A stretch of DNA of 64,000 bases, from NCBI RefSeq assembly GCF_000213175.1, contig NW_009799104.1:2781342-2845341 (forward strand). Reading direction: 5' to 3'. The position numbers and the translations under genes are program-made. Positions 11,787-24,950 of the stretch are shown here, piece by piece; positions within the stretch are counted from its first letter, which is position 1, and every line of letters starts with the position of its first letter. This DNA is from Neurospora tetrasperma FGSC 2508. Taxonomy: Eukaryota > Ascomycota > Sordariomycetes > Sordariales > Sordariaceae. The notes beneath the pieces are model-generated. The model did no database searches. It had not been told where the DNA came from and worked only from the letters and a program-made list of their open reading frames with translations.

Positions 11787-12379
11787 AATTGAAGCGTGCT
11801 TCAACTTTGCAGAGGTGGTGGATGACTTTCACAGTCTGGGGGTTCCTGAACCCACATCCACCGGAGCGGCCTGTTGAAGGACGGTTCGTCTACAGCCAGG
11901 TTTCTTTGTTGAAGTTTCTTGGCCTCTCATTGGTCAAATGCGTGGCACGGCCTTACAACTGGTCAGGGCGTCTTGCCAAGCCATACTATGATTGGCTACT
12001 TTATAGACAGTGTCGACGATAGTCTGCGCCAGAATACACTGGGTCCTTCCGTTTCTGAAATCCTTCACTATATCGCCTATCGATAAGGTTATCGTCATCT
12101 TCTCTCCTACATTATGGAAGCTATCCCAATGAAGCAATGAAGCAATGAAGCAATGAAGCAATGAAGCAATGAAGCAATGAAGCAATGAAGCAATGAAGCA
12201 AGGAAGCAAGGAAGCAATAAAGTATAGGAGTAGAGTAAAAAGAAAGAACAGTGAAGCAATTGGGTGAGGGCGGCTACAGCCGTCCGAACAAGAGATATAG
12301 GTAGTATCCACGCTTCACTAATACAGCGGGCGTTGCTTGAACTAGGGATCCAGCATCGCATCGGTGTCTGAAAACTATT
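11787..12379. mobile_element. Unclassified ~0.59-kb insertion in L-D, nearly free of RIP
   Basis: The LINE is interrupted between GAATTA and TTATATTTTATACGG, which are contiguous in L-A near 23609. The insert keeps normal CpA/TpG content, unlike its surroundings. It starts near a perfect 16-base palindrome, TTGAAGCGTGCTTCAA. I see no long TIR, no LTR pair and no clear tRNA-type promoter boxes. It contains an array of GAAGCAAT units. A minus-strand frame (12311-11934, 125 codons) is open but partly encoded by the array. It could be a MITE, a SINE or a captured genomic fragment. Edges are uncertain by a few bases. Confidence 0.55.
12131..12218. repeat. Tandem array of 11 GAAGCAAT-type units (8 bp)
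   Basis: Eight perfect GAAGCAAT units are followed by two GAAGCAAG and one more GAAGCAAT, 88 bp in all. Each unit holds a CpA, the preferred RIP target, yet none is converted, so this insert escaped or post-dates RIP. Confidence 0.95.
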
Positions 12380-12671
12380 TTATATTTTATACGGATAAAA
12401 GTACTAAGGACGGAAACTCTTTAATTTAAGGATATAGTATTTTAAGTAATAGAATCAATAAAATTCCTAGGGGTCCAGCTGGACTGTAAATTCAATTACA
12501 GGGCTGACGCAAAAGTAGTAAAGTAAAAAATAAAGATTTAAATGAATATACTTACAAAATCAATAGCGAAAATCTAAGGTTACTCTTTTATTCGGGTAAG
12601 GGAAATATATATTAAATATATTTGCAACGCTATCATATATAGATCTTTAATATTCTATTAATTAATTGAAA
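12380..12671 (+). pseudogene. L-D ORF2, segment after the RT palm
   Basis: The LINE resumes with TATTTTATACGGATAAAAG, matching L-A from about 23612 (reading YFIRMKVL in L-A), and runs to AATTGAAATTT, where L-A begins. It includes the LGVQLD-type segment (FLGVQLDCKFNYRADAK region, reading stops through) near 12460-12510. It is interrupted by L-A and resumes at about 25590. Confidence 0.72.
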
Positions 12672-12675
12672 TTTA

Positions 12676-14330
12676 AAAACGACGCCGAAACCGGAAACGC
12701 CGATTTCTGGTCGAGGAGTGCTCCAAAACGAAAACTAACAACGGTAATCGACTTAAGAAGGTCGTTTACGTCCCTTACGATATCCTACGACGAATGTAGC
12801 GACGGTGTTGTATCGTCGTTGCCGATAGCTATAGATAATAGTACTTATAGGTTTGTAAATAGCGTTTATAACCTACTCGTAGAAATTTCTATATATAATA
12901 ACCCTAAAGCTATATTTATTGCGAAGACTTCGGATAAAATAGGAAAAGATAATAAAATATTAAAGAAATTTATTATTAGAGTAAATAAATTCATAAACTA
13001 TAATATTATTTCGACCGAAGACCGACGTTAAGTTCGAAAATTGTTTTTCGAATTCGCGTAGGCTCGTATCGGAAAAAGTAAATTTATGCAACCCGAGGTT
13101 AATAAGGCTAGAACCGACTAGTTTATTATTAAAAAGGATTTTAATAATTTGAAGAAGGATATTTTAAAGAAGATTCAGAAAGGTATTTAGGAGGTACCGA
13201 AATAATGGGCCGATATTATAGTAAAAGTTATCCTAAGTAAGATTAGTATTACCTTCTAATAATAACCTACTATTAATATTGAAAAGATTATCCCTTCTAA
13301 TTTCCAATAGTAATTTACTATTAAAGAAATAATTATTATTGGCGAATTTATAAACCGTTCGAACGAAGATATAAAAACGGCCGTCGCGATAACCCTAGGC
13401 CGGAGGAAATTAAATCTAATAATTAAAATAATTACTAAAATATTAGTATTTAGAGATTATATAAATATTTTTAATAATTTACGTACGATTAATATTAGTA
13501 AAATTAAATATACGCTACGGAAGGTTTCGGTAAGGAGGCCTTCGTTATTATAAATATTATAAGTATATTAGTCCGGAGCGTACTTTAGAATAGTATTAAT
13601 AATTATATTATATTAGAAGTATTAATAAATGCGGTAAGGGATAAAAATAACGAAGTAGCTATTATAAGAATTTAATTTTAAAAAAGAAGGAATAGAAAGA
13701 ATAGAAGCTTATTCTTAATAAAAGTCGCTACTTCGAAGGTAGCGAGCTTCCTTTAGAATAATCTTTTCCTTTAGGACGGCGGCGTATACCTTTACGAACC
13801 GTTCTAAATTTCGAACAATATTCAATAGTATTTTGAATATTAGGGTATTAAATATACGGCGAGATTCTATTGCTAGGAAAATATTTACACTTAATATAAC
13901 GGAATTAAATACGAAGGAAATCATTTTAGTAAAGTAAATTGTCCGTTAAATAAGGATAAGTTATTTATTTATTATAAATTATGTAGGAAGAAGGGATACT
14001 TCGCTTATAATTATAAGGAGTATCCCCTTATTTGGAAAATTATTATAAAAGCGTTTATTACGTATATTAAGAGGCCGCGGGCGTTTACTCCCTTTTGTAA
14101 AAATTTAGCCGGAAAGGTATTAAAATTAATAATAGAGATTATAAATAAGGGTAACCTACTAAATACCCCTCCTAACTCCCGTACTATTATTACCTTAAAG
14201 AAATAAATTAAAAGAAGTATAAAGAGAGGGCGGCCGAAAAGAATCGTTAGTCCGACCCCCCAACCGAAACCCCTAGCCTAATAAAATCCGATAAACGTAT
14301 ATTATATATACTCTTAGAATATAAGGAATT
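12676..14330 (+). pseudogene. L-A ORF1 remnant (gag-like, CCHC knuckle)
   Basis: The first about 120 codons (to 13031) remain open and contain AETGNADFWSRSAPKRKLTT and DLRRSFTSLTISYDE. Downstream, near 13970-14020, the frame reads YKLCRKKGYFAYNY, a C-X2-C-X4-H-X4-C knuckle in which one Cys survives and three ligands are Tyr. A basic segment, KRGRPKR, follows near 14230, AT-hook-like. LINE ORF1 proteins bind the element RNA. The minus-strand open frame at 13924-13715 is a shadow of this gene. Confidence 0.78.
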
Positions 14331-14379
14331 AAATATATAATAGTAATAGCGCTTATATAGTTATAACTCTCCTAAAGGA

Positions 14380-15634
14380 AATAATACTTTTATTTTCTAT
14401 TAAGGGACTTATAGGAACCCTATTTTAGGGCAATTAATAATCCAATTAAAAATATTCTATTAGAATGTAAGGAAGTAGTATGAAGAAGAGAAACTTCTAT
14501 TTAAATAAGAAGAGATTTATAATATTATAGTAATTTAGAAGCCGGGTAGAAATCTAAATAGGGATATTTACCGTCCTGAGGGCGGGAGGTATTTCGGAAT
14601 CGACTATTCGGAGAATAGAAGGGCGGTAATATATATAAATAAGAAATAGAACCTAAGAAATTTCAATTTCTAGGCCGGAAGGGATTAAATTATAATAATA
14701 TTTGAAAATTTAAAGGATCCTATAATCGTCTATTCTATTTACTTACCTATCCTAATACAAGGAATATTAAAATACTAGTAGTAATCCCCGCTCTTCGAAT
14801 TCCTCGAGGCTGGGCCCTTGGTAGGAAATTAAATTATTACCGTCGGGGATTTTAACCTCTACTATTCCAATTTGTATTTAGAGAATAGGATTAATCTAGG
14901 GGCTATGTACTTCCTTATATAAATATAATATTAGAGGCCTAGTTTATTTACCCTCTGTAGTAAGCCGATAAGGTTTATTAATATAATATAAGGAGAGAGA
15001 AATACAATAATCGATTATATATAGTTATTACCCGGGGTTGAGGCTAAATATTAGCGGTACGAACAAACCGGCTCAAATTATTACCCTTAAGAAGTCTAAA
15101 TTTAAGTAGGGAGAAGAAATAGAAGGGTAGAAGAGGAAGGAGGTTATAATTAGAGTTTTATAAATATATTAAAAATAAAGGAGGCGGCGGAAAATTGGAT
15201 CTCGGTTCTAGAAAGGATTAATATAATAAAAGAATTCGAATAAGGTTTTTATAGGCTCGATAGAGAATTTACTGGTATTACAAAGAAATTCGTCCTATAT
15301 TAGAAGAAAGGTCGGGGAAGGAGAGTAAATTAATAAATATTGGAATATAAAATAATTATAAAGGAAGTATAGTAAATATATTATATGTATTTTAAATGCC
15401 GAATATTATTAAATTAAAGGGAGTTTATTGAAATAATAATAAAAAAGAAGAAGATTATTTTAAAAATATAGTAGGTTGTATAGTATAAAGGTATTACCGA
15501 AGCTTTAAAGAACCCGAATTAATTCTAACCTTTAGAGAAATAGGCCAAGACCCGAAGCTATTGTTTAGTAAACCTATTTAAACCATTAGCCCTCCGAATT
15601 AATAAGGGGGTAATAAAAATCGAAAATTATAATA
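14380..15634 (+). pseudogene. L-A ORF2 remnant: endonuclease domain
   Basis: The apurinic-like endonuclease domain is readable through stops. YNIIVIQKPGRN near 14510-14550 stands for the ALQEP-type motif, with Glu now Lys. ITVGDFNLYYS near 14835-14870 matches GDFNxHH. NTIIDYIQLLPGVE near 15003-15045 is the late TxDY block. This enzyme nicks the target DNA to start reverse transcription. The gene is cut at 15634 by L-B and continues at 22635. Confidence 0.82.
15619..15634. repeat. L-B target-site duplication, left copy (16 bp)
   Basis: ATCGAAAATTATAATA is repeated exactly at 22619-22634. A 16-bp TSD is typical of LINE target-primed insertion and defines the L-B boundaries. Confidence 0.9.
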
Positions 15635-17290
15635 ATAATAATAATATCCTTTTACCCTTACTATATAACTATAGCGCCTTATTAGCATAGGGTCCTTCTT
15701 TACTTCTCTAGAGGGGAAAAGTGTACGGCGTTAAGCGCCGCCGGATAAAAACCCTTAACTTTATTTCGGCTGTAGTTTACCTATACTATTCCTACTTTGC
15801 TTATAATTATAATAGTTCTTACCTACCGTTATAACGAACTAATCTCATTTCTTCCTTCGCTGTATTATTCTAATATTAAAATGATAGAAATAATAGGGAT
15901 ATAGTTAAGAACGTCGCCTTCCTTCGCCGCTTCTTTATTTTAATTTTTATTGCCCCTTACTCTATTTTCCTCCCGCTTCTCTATTCCATTCTCCTATCTA
16001 TATCTCTACTCCTCCGTTTCGTTACTTCTATTTATATTTACCTCCACCCCGTGACGGCCCTTTACTTCCTAACCTTTAATTTTACTTCTATTTTTAATGG
16101 TATAAGAGCCCTCCCCTCTATTTATATAATCCTCCCTACAATATCCCTTCCTTATTCCTTCTTACTTTTTTTCCTCCTTATAATAATATTATTTAAAATA
16201 ATTTCTTTTAATTATAATTATCCTAACCCGATCGATTTTACTTTCAACCCTAAAGTCTCCTCCCTAAAAGCGTTTCTAGGTTCTACAACTTCTCTTAATT
16301 TTGTAGCCCTAATTTATTAAAAACCTATAATATTTTTCTATATTCTTTATAATAATCCGGATTTCTAAATCCCCCAAAACTAATATATTTATCCCTTTTA
16401 TTATTCTTAATCCTTATATTAATTTATATAATATTATCCGTAAAATCCTTTACCTTTATTATACTTTAAGTTTCACTATAGTTTTATAATCTAATAAAAA
16501 CCTACCAATCCCGACGCTTTTCGCAAAATTATTATTAATAAAGCCTACTTCGTTTCGGCTTCCTATAAACTCTATATCCTTCTCTCTTTCGCCCTTCTTT
16601 TCTAATTATTTATTTTATAAATAATTACCGACCTCCAAACTACAACCTATATTTATATTATTAGCAAATATATATTAGATATTCCTATTGGTCTTTATAA
16701 TATTTATAATATTATTTAGTCCGTAACCGTTATTATAATATTAAATAGCCCGGTTGGATATTATTAAAAAATTAGATACCTTCGTTTGTATTATTTAGTA
16801 ATTTACTAAATTTATATATAATTATTTAGCGTAAAATAATCTCCCGAATACTATTACTAACCTTTTTCACGCTCTATATTATAGTATTATTATTTTTTAA
16901 TAGAAGGGATATTAAATACTATATATAAAGGATATCCTCTACGGTCGTACTGCTTTTAGCTTTGATATTAGTAATTTAATAAATCCGGTTCGTATTATTC
17001 TTAATTGTAATAATAATATAATTACTCTCGCGAATATTATATCCAGTCCTAATAGTAATAATATAACTATTTCTATTCGTATAATTTCTAATTCTAATAA
17101 TAATAGTATTACCCCTAGTAGTCTTATCACTATCAATACTCTTAACTGTCCTATTATAAATGATAATTATGTTTAATAACGTTATATTGTTATTACGAAC
17201 TAAATTCGTATAATAGAAATTTTTTTGGAGTTTTTTAAATATAATTAAATATTAAATAAATAGTACTTCGGTTTTTACTATAACTATAAT
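15635..17290 (-). other. L-B 3' region after ORF2
   Basis: About 1.65 kb between the ORF2 end and the tail. It includes GC-rich blocks (GGCGTTAAGCGCCGCCGG near 15728) also found in L-A, L-D and L-F. The inner part (roughly 16170-17240) is the block missing from L-A. Open frames here on either strand (16051-16320 plus, 17136-16939 minus) are not recognisable. I cannot decide whether it is a long 3' UTR or a decayed extra ORF. Confidence 0.6.
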
Positions 17291-20200
17291 ATAGATAGTA
17301 TTTATAATTAGTATAATTATTTCTTCCCTGTCCCTTCGTTCTTTTATTCTAATATTATCGATAATTTATTCCCTTCTTAAAAATACTTCGCAAATTCCTT
17401 ACGCCGCTCCTCCTCTAATTTAATTACTAAATAGTAGTCCTTTAATCTACCCAATTTTAATATTTATAATATAATCCTCTTGGTTTTAATTCCGTCGTCC
17501 AAGTAATCCTAGAATTCTTCTTTTATTAATAGCCAATTCTCAATATTTATTCAAAAAAGGCCTTCCGCATTAGAGCAATTTAGAATAATATAAATAGAAA
17601 TCTCTTTTTTCAATTTATAAGCGTAAACGGACGTTTAAACGCTTAGTACCTTTCTCTAAAAAGGAAAAGCCTAGAGTCCTATAACCTCTATTCTAATTTA
17701 AATTAGGAAGGAGCTCTTCGCTTTAATTAATAAATATAATTCGTCGTTATCTTCCTGTAATATTCGAATTCTCCTCTTTTTCTTTTCTTTCTTCGCGCTA
17801 ACTATATATTATCAAATAATTTTACCGCTAAATTTAGCGGTAAAGTCAATAATAATGAATTCGTACCGTCAATTTAATTTAATTACCGCCGCTATTAATT
17901 AATAATTATAATATATTACCTACTTTCTATTCGTTATATCCTATAATCATTCCTCCCTATTAATAGCCGTGGGTTTTAAAATTTATAATAATAATAGTAG
18001 GGACCTTAATTCCGGGAGGGGGCTATTTATAATTACTAATAACTTTATTATTAGTACTTATACTTTAATTTATTTAATTTTAATTATACTACTTTCAAAT
18101 TTATCGGCGAATAGCCGACCTCTAATTTATTATATTTACATACAATTAACTACCTAAACTATTATTCCCCGGATAAATTTTACTTCATCCGTACAGACGA
18201 ACTTTTCTTTAAAGGTTTAAATTCTTTAATTTAAATAGAAGTCGAATAATAAATAAAAGATTTCTATTTTTAAATTCCGTACTAACGTAGCTTTATATAC
18301 CTTAATAATAATTTTCAAATATTTAATTTAATATTCTACTAATCCGATTACAATCCCTTATAGTTTCCTATAGATTCTAATTAACTAATAGAATATTAAA
18401 ACTCTATATATAATAGCGCTATAAATATATTTAATATATATTTCCCTTACCCGAATAAAAGAGTAACCCTATTTTTAATTATTAACTTTATAAATATATT
18501 TATTTAAATTTTTATCTTTTATTTAATTACTTCTATTTCAGCCCGGTAATTAAACTTATAATTTAATTAAACCCCTAAGAATCTTATCAATTCTATCGGT
18601 TAAAATACTATATCCCTAAATTAGAGAATTCCCGTCCTTAATAACTTCGTCCGTATAAAATATATTAGTTCCGTCTTATTCACTTTAAATTCTATACCTC
18701 TTATTCCCGCCTATTCTAAATATGTTTTCTATACCGCCTATAAAGTCCTATAATTTTCTTCGGTAGTATAGTCTACGATAATAATATTAATATTATTTAT
18801 AAAATTAACTAAAATTATATTCGGAATTATTACTAATTTTTAATATAATAGGGTAATAAAAAGAATAAATAGAATAAATAAATAGAGGCAGCCCTAAAAT
18901 ATATTTACTATAATAGTATAAGGGCAAAACGTTTTATTATCGAAAAATAGAGCGCCTCTCCTATTGGTAATAAAGTTCGCTACCTACTTAATAATCTATA
19001 TTAGAAATTATATTACCTATAAAGTATATAAAAATTACCTATAATTAATTTTATTGAATGTACCCTTTAGATTAAGGAGTATAAGAGACGTTACAGTCTT
19101 AAGTTTTTGAATTATATAAACTATATTAATAATTACCCGGATTATAAATTCTATTAAACGGCCTACCCGGTTGCCTATCTAACCCTTTAATAAAGAGTTA
19201 AATTCTTTAATTACTTATATAAATTTCTTAACTATAAGGGTTTCAAGGACTTTTCTAATATTATTAATTAATAATATGAATCTCTATACGCTTATTAATT
19301 TTTATTCGGTAGCGTTTTTTTTTACTTTTTAAAAATGATTACTTTTATATCCTTAAATTACTATAGGAAATATCTAAATCGGAAGCTAGCGGTTAGTAAA
19401 TATACTATTGCTTATTAGAATAATTATTTATACAACTTTAGAAATCTATTTAAATATTAATGAACGCTTAGGGCCTTATAAGGTACTATTTTGGAAAGGA
19501 CGTCTTAAACGTCCTCCTTAATAACTAGTTTATTAATAATTTTTAGGTTAATACTATTTATTAATTTAATTTAATTTAATAAATACTCTATTAGAATATT
19601 TACCCTTAGGAAGAAATAATCGGTAAGAATTTCGGCCTTACTATTATAATCTTCGATTTTTATTACCCCCTTACTAATTCGAAGGGTTAGTAATTTAAGC
19701 GGGTCTATTAAGCAATAACTTCGGGTCCGGGCCCATTTATCTAAAGGCTAGAATCGATTCGGGTTCTTTAAAGCCTCGGTAATATTTTTATACTATATAG
19801 TTTATTATATTTTGAAAATAATCTTCTTCTTTTTTTTACTATTATTTTAAACAAATTCCTTCTAATTCGATAGTATTTAGTATTTAAATCATATCTAATA
19901 CTTCCGCCGTACTTCCTTTATAACTATTTTATATCCTAATATTTACTAATTTACTCTCTTCCTCCGACCTTTCTTCTAATATAGAACGAGTTCTTCTATA
20001 ATACTCGTAAATTCTCTATCGAACCTATAAAACCTTATTCGAAATCTTCTACTATATTAATCTTTTCTAGGACCGAAATCCGTTTCTCCGCCGCTTCCTT
20101 TACTTTTACTATATTTATAAAACTCTAACTATAACCTCCTTCTTTTTCTACCCTCCTTTTTTTTTTTTCCTATTTAGACCTAATCTTTTTAAGGGTGATA

Positions 20201-20960
20201 ATTTAAATTAATTTACTCGTACTGCTATACTCCCTAATATTTGGCCTCAACCCCGGATAGTAGTTATATATAATTAATTATTCTATTTCTCTCTCCTTAT
20301 ATTATATTATTAAATTTTATCAGTTTATTATAGGGGGTAAATAAATTGAATTTCTAATATTGTACTTATATAAAGAAGTATATAGCCCTTAAATTAATCT
20401 TATTTTCTAAAACCCAATTAGGATATTAAAAGTGAAAGTCCCTAATAATAATAATTCAAATTCTTACTAAGGGCCTAGCTTCGAAGAATTCGAAGAGTAG
20501 AAATCCTTATTAGTATTCTAGTATTTTTTATATTAGAATAAATAAGTAAATAAAATAAACGGTCGTAGGATCCTTTAGGTTTTTAATGATTATTATTGTC
20601 TAATTCCTTCTAATTTAAAAATTAAAGTCCTTTAAGTTCTATTTCTTATTTATATATATTCCCGCCCTTTTATTCTTTATATAATCGACCCCGAAATACC
20701 TCCCGCCCTTAAAATAATAAATATCCCTATTTAGATTCCTACCCGGCTCCTAAATTATTATAATATTATAAGTCTCCTCTTATTCGAATAGAAGTTTCCC
20801 TGTTTTATATAACTTCCCTATATTCTAATAGAGTATTTTCAATTAAATTATTAATTATTTTAAAATAGGGTTCTTATATATCCTTTAACGGAGGATAAAG
20901 GTATTGTTTCCTTTAGGGGTATTATAATTATATAAATATTATTACTACTATATATCCAAC
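17290..20960 (-). pseudogene. L-B ORF2 remnant: endonuclease, reverse transcriptase, C-terminal region
   Basis: On the minus strand the endonuclease lies about 20900-20250, the RT core about 19900-18560 and the C-terminal part to about 17290. The RT section is the reverse complement of the L-A and L-D RT, including the LDLKG-type block near 19080 and the decayed DD box near 18790. Stops are dense. The Tad-like call is based on the order ORF1 knuckle, endonuclease, RT and a long C-terminal region. Confidence 0.8.
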
Positions 20961-21059
20961 TCCCTATACTCCAATAGTATAAATAATATATATTTATTAA
21001 ATTTTATTAAATTAAAGGTTTTAATCGGGGGTCGGGCTAACGATTTTTCTTAGCCGCCT

Positions 21060-22605
21060 TCTTTTTACACTTCTTCTAATTTATTTCTCTAAGGTAGTAA
21101 TAGTATAGGAGCTAGGAGGGGTATGCGGTAAATTACCCTTATTTATAATTTTTATTATTAGCTCTAATACCTTTCCGGCCAAATTCTTACGAAGGGGGGC
21201 GAACGCCCGCAGCCTTTTAATATATATAATAAACGTTTTCACAATAGCCTTCCGGAGAAAAGGGTACTCTTTATAATTATAAGCGAAGTATCCCTTCTTC
21301 TTATATAATTTATAATAAATAAATAACTTATTTTTATTCAACGGATAATTTATTTTACTAAAGTAATTTCCTTTATATTTAATTTTACTATACCGGGCGC
21401 AAATATTTTCTTAGCGATAGAATTTCGCTATATATCTAATTCCCTAATATTTAAAATATTATTAAATATTATTCCAAATTTAGAATAGTTCGTAAGAGTA
21501 TACGCCGCTATTTTAAAAGAAGAAGTTATCCTAAAGTAAGTTCGCCGCCTTCAAAATAGTAACTTCTATTTGGAGTAAACCTTTATTCTCTCCGTCCCTT
21601 CTTTTCTAAGGCCGAACTTTTATAATAATTACCTCCTTATTTTTATTCTTCGCTATATTTATTGATACCTCCAATATAGTATAACTATTAATACTATTTT
21701 AAAATATACCCCGGACTAATATTTTATAATACTTATAATAATAAAGGCCTCCTTACTAAAGATTTCTATAATTTATACCTAATTTTACTAGTATTAACTG
21801 TATATAGATTTATTAAAGGTAATTATATAGTCTCTAAATATTAATATTTTAAAAATTATTCTAACTACTAAACCTAATTTCTTCCGGCCTAGGGTCGTCG
21901 TTACGGCCGTCTTTGTATCTTCGTCCGAATAGTTCATAAATTCGGTAATAATAATTACCCCCCTTAGTAGTAAATTACCGTTTAAAGTTAGAGGAAAATT
22001 TTTTTTTAATAGTAATAGTAAGTAATTATTAGGTAATACTAATTTTATTCCGAATAGCTTTTACTATAATATTAATTTATTGTTTTAATACCTCTAAAAT
22101 ACTTTTTTAATCTCCTTTAAAATATCCTTTTTCAAATTATTAAAATTCTTTTTAGTAATAAATTAGTCGGTTCTAACCTTATTAGCTTCGGGTCGCATAG
22201 ACCTACTTTTTTTAATACGAACCTACGCGAATTCGAGAAGCAATTTTCGAACCTAATATTAATCCTTAATTAAAACAATATTATAGTCTATAGATTTATT
22301 CGCTCTAGTAATAAATTTCTTTAATATTTTATTATCTTCCTCTATTTTATCCGAAGTCTTCGTAATAAATGCGGCTTCGGGGTCATTATATACGGAAATT
22401 CTTGCAAGCGGGTTGTAAATACTATTTTCAAGCCTATAAACACCGCTATCTATACCTATTAGTAATAATCATATAACGCTATCGCTATATTCGTTGTAGG
22501 ATATTGTAAGGGACGTAAACGACCTTCCTAAATCGATTACCGTTGTCAATTTTCGTTTTGGAGTACTCCTCGACTAGAAATCGGCGTTTCCGGTTTCGGC
22601 GTCGT
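21060..22605 (-). pseudogene. L-B ORF1 remnant with zinc knuckle
   Basis: The minus strand begins with the same NDAETGNADF segment as L-A ORF1 and ends with an 86-codon open stretch (21341-21081). That stretch includes YKLYKKKGYFAYNY, in which all four C-X2-C-X4-H-X4-C ligands are Tyr. This is a clear demonstration of TGY to TAY and CAY to TAY conversion. Downstream sequence NLAGKVLELIIKI is shared with L-A. Confidence 0.82.
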
Positions 22606-22618
22606 TTTTACCAAGCTT

Positions 22619-22634
22619 ATCGAAAATTATAATA
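22619..22634. repeat. L-B target-site duplication, right copy
   Basis: This is the exact second copy of ATCGAAAATTATAATA. Confidence 0.9.
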
Positions 22635-24950
22635 GTAAAGCCGAAATTTTTAATAATTGCTTCTTCCTAAGAGTAGATACTTTAATAGAATATTTACTAG
22701 ATTGGATTGGATTAATAAACGGTGTTAATCCAATAATTATTAGTGAATTAATTATTAAAAAAACGTTTAAAACGTCCTTTCTCGGACAGTACTTAATAAA
22801 GCCCCGGGCGTCAATTAGTATTCAAATAGATTTTTAAAATTGTATAGGCAATTATTCCGATAGGTAATGATATATTTAATAGCTATTGGTTTCCGATTCG
22901 GATATTTCCTATGACGGTTTAAAAATATAAAAGTAATTATCCTTAAAAAGTCTAGAAAAAGTACTACTTAGTAAAAATCAGTAAGCGTATGAAAACTTAT
23001 ATTGCTACTTAATAATATTGGAAAAATCTTCGAAGCCCTTATGATTAAAAGATTTATATAAGTAGCTAAAGGATTCAACCTCCTACCAGAGGGTTAGATA
23101 AGTAACCGGGTAAATTATTCAATAGAATTTATAGTCCGGGTAATTACTAATATAATCTATATAACCTAAAATTCGGGGCCGTAACGTCCCTTATACTCCT
23201 TAATCTAAAGGGCGTATTTAATAGAATTAATTATAGGTAACTTCTATATATTTAATAAAAAACATAATTTCTAATATAGATTATTAAATAAGTAGCGAAC
23301 TTTATTACTAATAGGAAAAGTACTCTCTTCTTCAATAATAAAACGTTTCGCCCTTATATTATTATAGTAGGCGTACTTTAGGATTACCCCCTCTTATTTA
23401 TCCTTTTTATTCTCTCTATTACCCTATTATACCGGAAATTAGCAATAATCCCAAATATAATTACAATCGGCTTTATAAATAATACTAATATTATTATAAT
23501 AGTCTGTACTATTAAAGAAAATTACCGGACTTTATAGGCGGTATAGGAAATATATTTAGAATAGGTTAGGGCGAAAGGTATAGAATTCGAAGTAAATAAA
23601 ACGGAATTTATATATTTTATACGGATGAAGGTACTAAGGATGGAAATTGTCTAATTTAAAGATATAGTAATTTAATCGATAGAGTCGATAAGGTTCCTAG
23701 GGGTTTAATTAAACTATAAATTTAATTATTAGGCTCACGCAAAAGCGGTAAAATAAAAAATAAAGATTCAAACAAATATATTTATAAGGTTAATAATGAA
23801 AATATAGGGTTATTCCTTTTTTCGGGCAAAGGAAATATATATTAAATATATTTCTAGTACTATTGTATATAGAGCCCTAGTATCCTACTAATTAATCAAA
23901 ATCTATAGGAAATGACGAAGGATTATACTCGGGCTAGCGAAATATTAAATTAAATATTTAAGAATTATTATTAGGGCGTATAAAAGTACGCCGGTATAGA
24001 ATTTAGAGACGGAAACTTTTTATTTACTACTCGACCTTTATTTAAATAAGAGAGTCCGGGCCTTCGAAGAAAAGTTCGCTTATATAAATTAAATAAAGTT
24101 CGTTTAAAGAATAGTAACTTAGGTAATCAATTATATTCGGATATAATGAATTAAAGGTCGGTTACCCGCTAATAAAATAAAGAATAGTATAATTAAAATT
24201 AAGTAGGTTGAAGTATAAGAATTAATGAAGAAATTATTAGCGATCGTAGCCGGCCCCCTCCCAAAGTTAGGGTCCCTACTACTATTATTATAAATTCCGG
24301 AACCTATAATTATTAATAGGCAGGAATAGTTAGAGGATATAACGAATAGAAAGTAGGTATTGTATTGTAATTACTAATAAGTAATAATAATAATTAAATT
24401 AGATTAACGGTATAAATTTACTATTACCGACCTTACTTCTAAATTTAGTAGCGAAACTATTTAATAATATATAGTTAGTATAAATAAAAAAAAGAAAAAG
24501 AGGAGAATTCGAATATTAGAGGAAAATAACGATGAATTATACCCGTTAATTAAAGCGAAGAGCTCCCTTATAATCTAAATTAGAACGGAGGTTATAAAAC
24601 TCCGGGCTTTTCTCTTCCGGAGAAAGGTATTAAGCGTTTAAACGCCCGTTTATACCTACGGATTGAAGAAAAAGACTTTTACCTATATTATTATAAATTA
24701 TTCCATTACGGAAGGCTTCTGCTAATTAAATATTAAGAATTAACTATTAATGAAAAAAGAATTTTAATATTATTTGAAGAATAGAATTAAAGCCGAGAGA
24801 ATTCTATTATAGGTATTAAAGTTAAGTAAATTAAAAAAGTACCGTTTAATAATTAAATTAGAGGAGGAATAGTATAAAGAATTCGCGAGGTATATTTAAA
24901 AAAGGGAATAAATTACTAACAATATTAGAATAAAAAAATGAAGGGACGGA
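22635..24950 (+). pseudogene. L-A ORF2 remnant: reverse transcriptase and C-terminal region
   Basis: ORF2 resumes after L-B. It reads PYTP-SKGRIQQN (LDLKGAF block), LGLPPLLFILFILSI (PQGSPLSP block) and GFINNTNIII (DD to NN at the catalytic pair), then the YFIRMKVL and FLGVQLNYKFNYQ thumb-proximal blocks, then NLETETFYLLLDLYLNKRVRA (the post-RT PPLDLHL-type segment). It ends in a lysine-rich C-terminal region near 24950. Dense TAA/TAG codons make it inactive. Confidence 0.82.

Larger units (their letters stand above)
15635..22618 (-). mobile_element. LINE L-B: full-length minus-strand copy (6,984 bp)
   Basis: The 5' end is at 22618 (minus-strand AAGCTTGGTAAAAACGACGC) and the 3' end at 15635 with an ATT-repeat tail. 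It is flanked by a perfect 16-bp TSD. It contains ORF1, ORF2 and the long 3' region. It interrupts ORF2 of L-A, in which the flanking sequence becomes contiguous once L-B is removed. It is the best full-length reference for the family in this window, though heavily RIP-mutated. Confidence 0.9.

Noticed and set aside
12131-12218. CRISPR-like or telomere-like array
   Set aside because: Units are contiguous 8-mers without spacers and do not match TTAGGG repeats; it is a simple tandem repeat.
11934-12361. Two overlapping minus-strand open frames (125 and 84 codons) as possible genes
   Set aside because: Much of both is translated from the GAAGCAAT array (repeated Leu-His-Cys-Phe-Ile-Ala). They lack any recognisable domain and exist because the insert escaped RIP stops.
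16051-16320. 89-codon plus-strand frame
   Set aside because: It is antisense to the LINE L-B 3' region, hydrophobic and low complexity, with no start context or neighbour.
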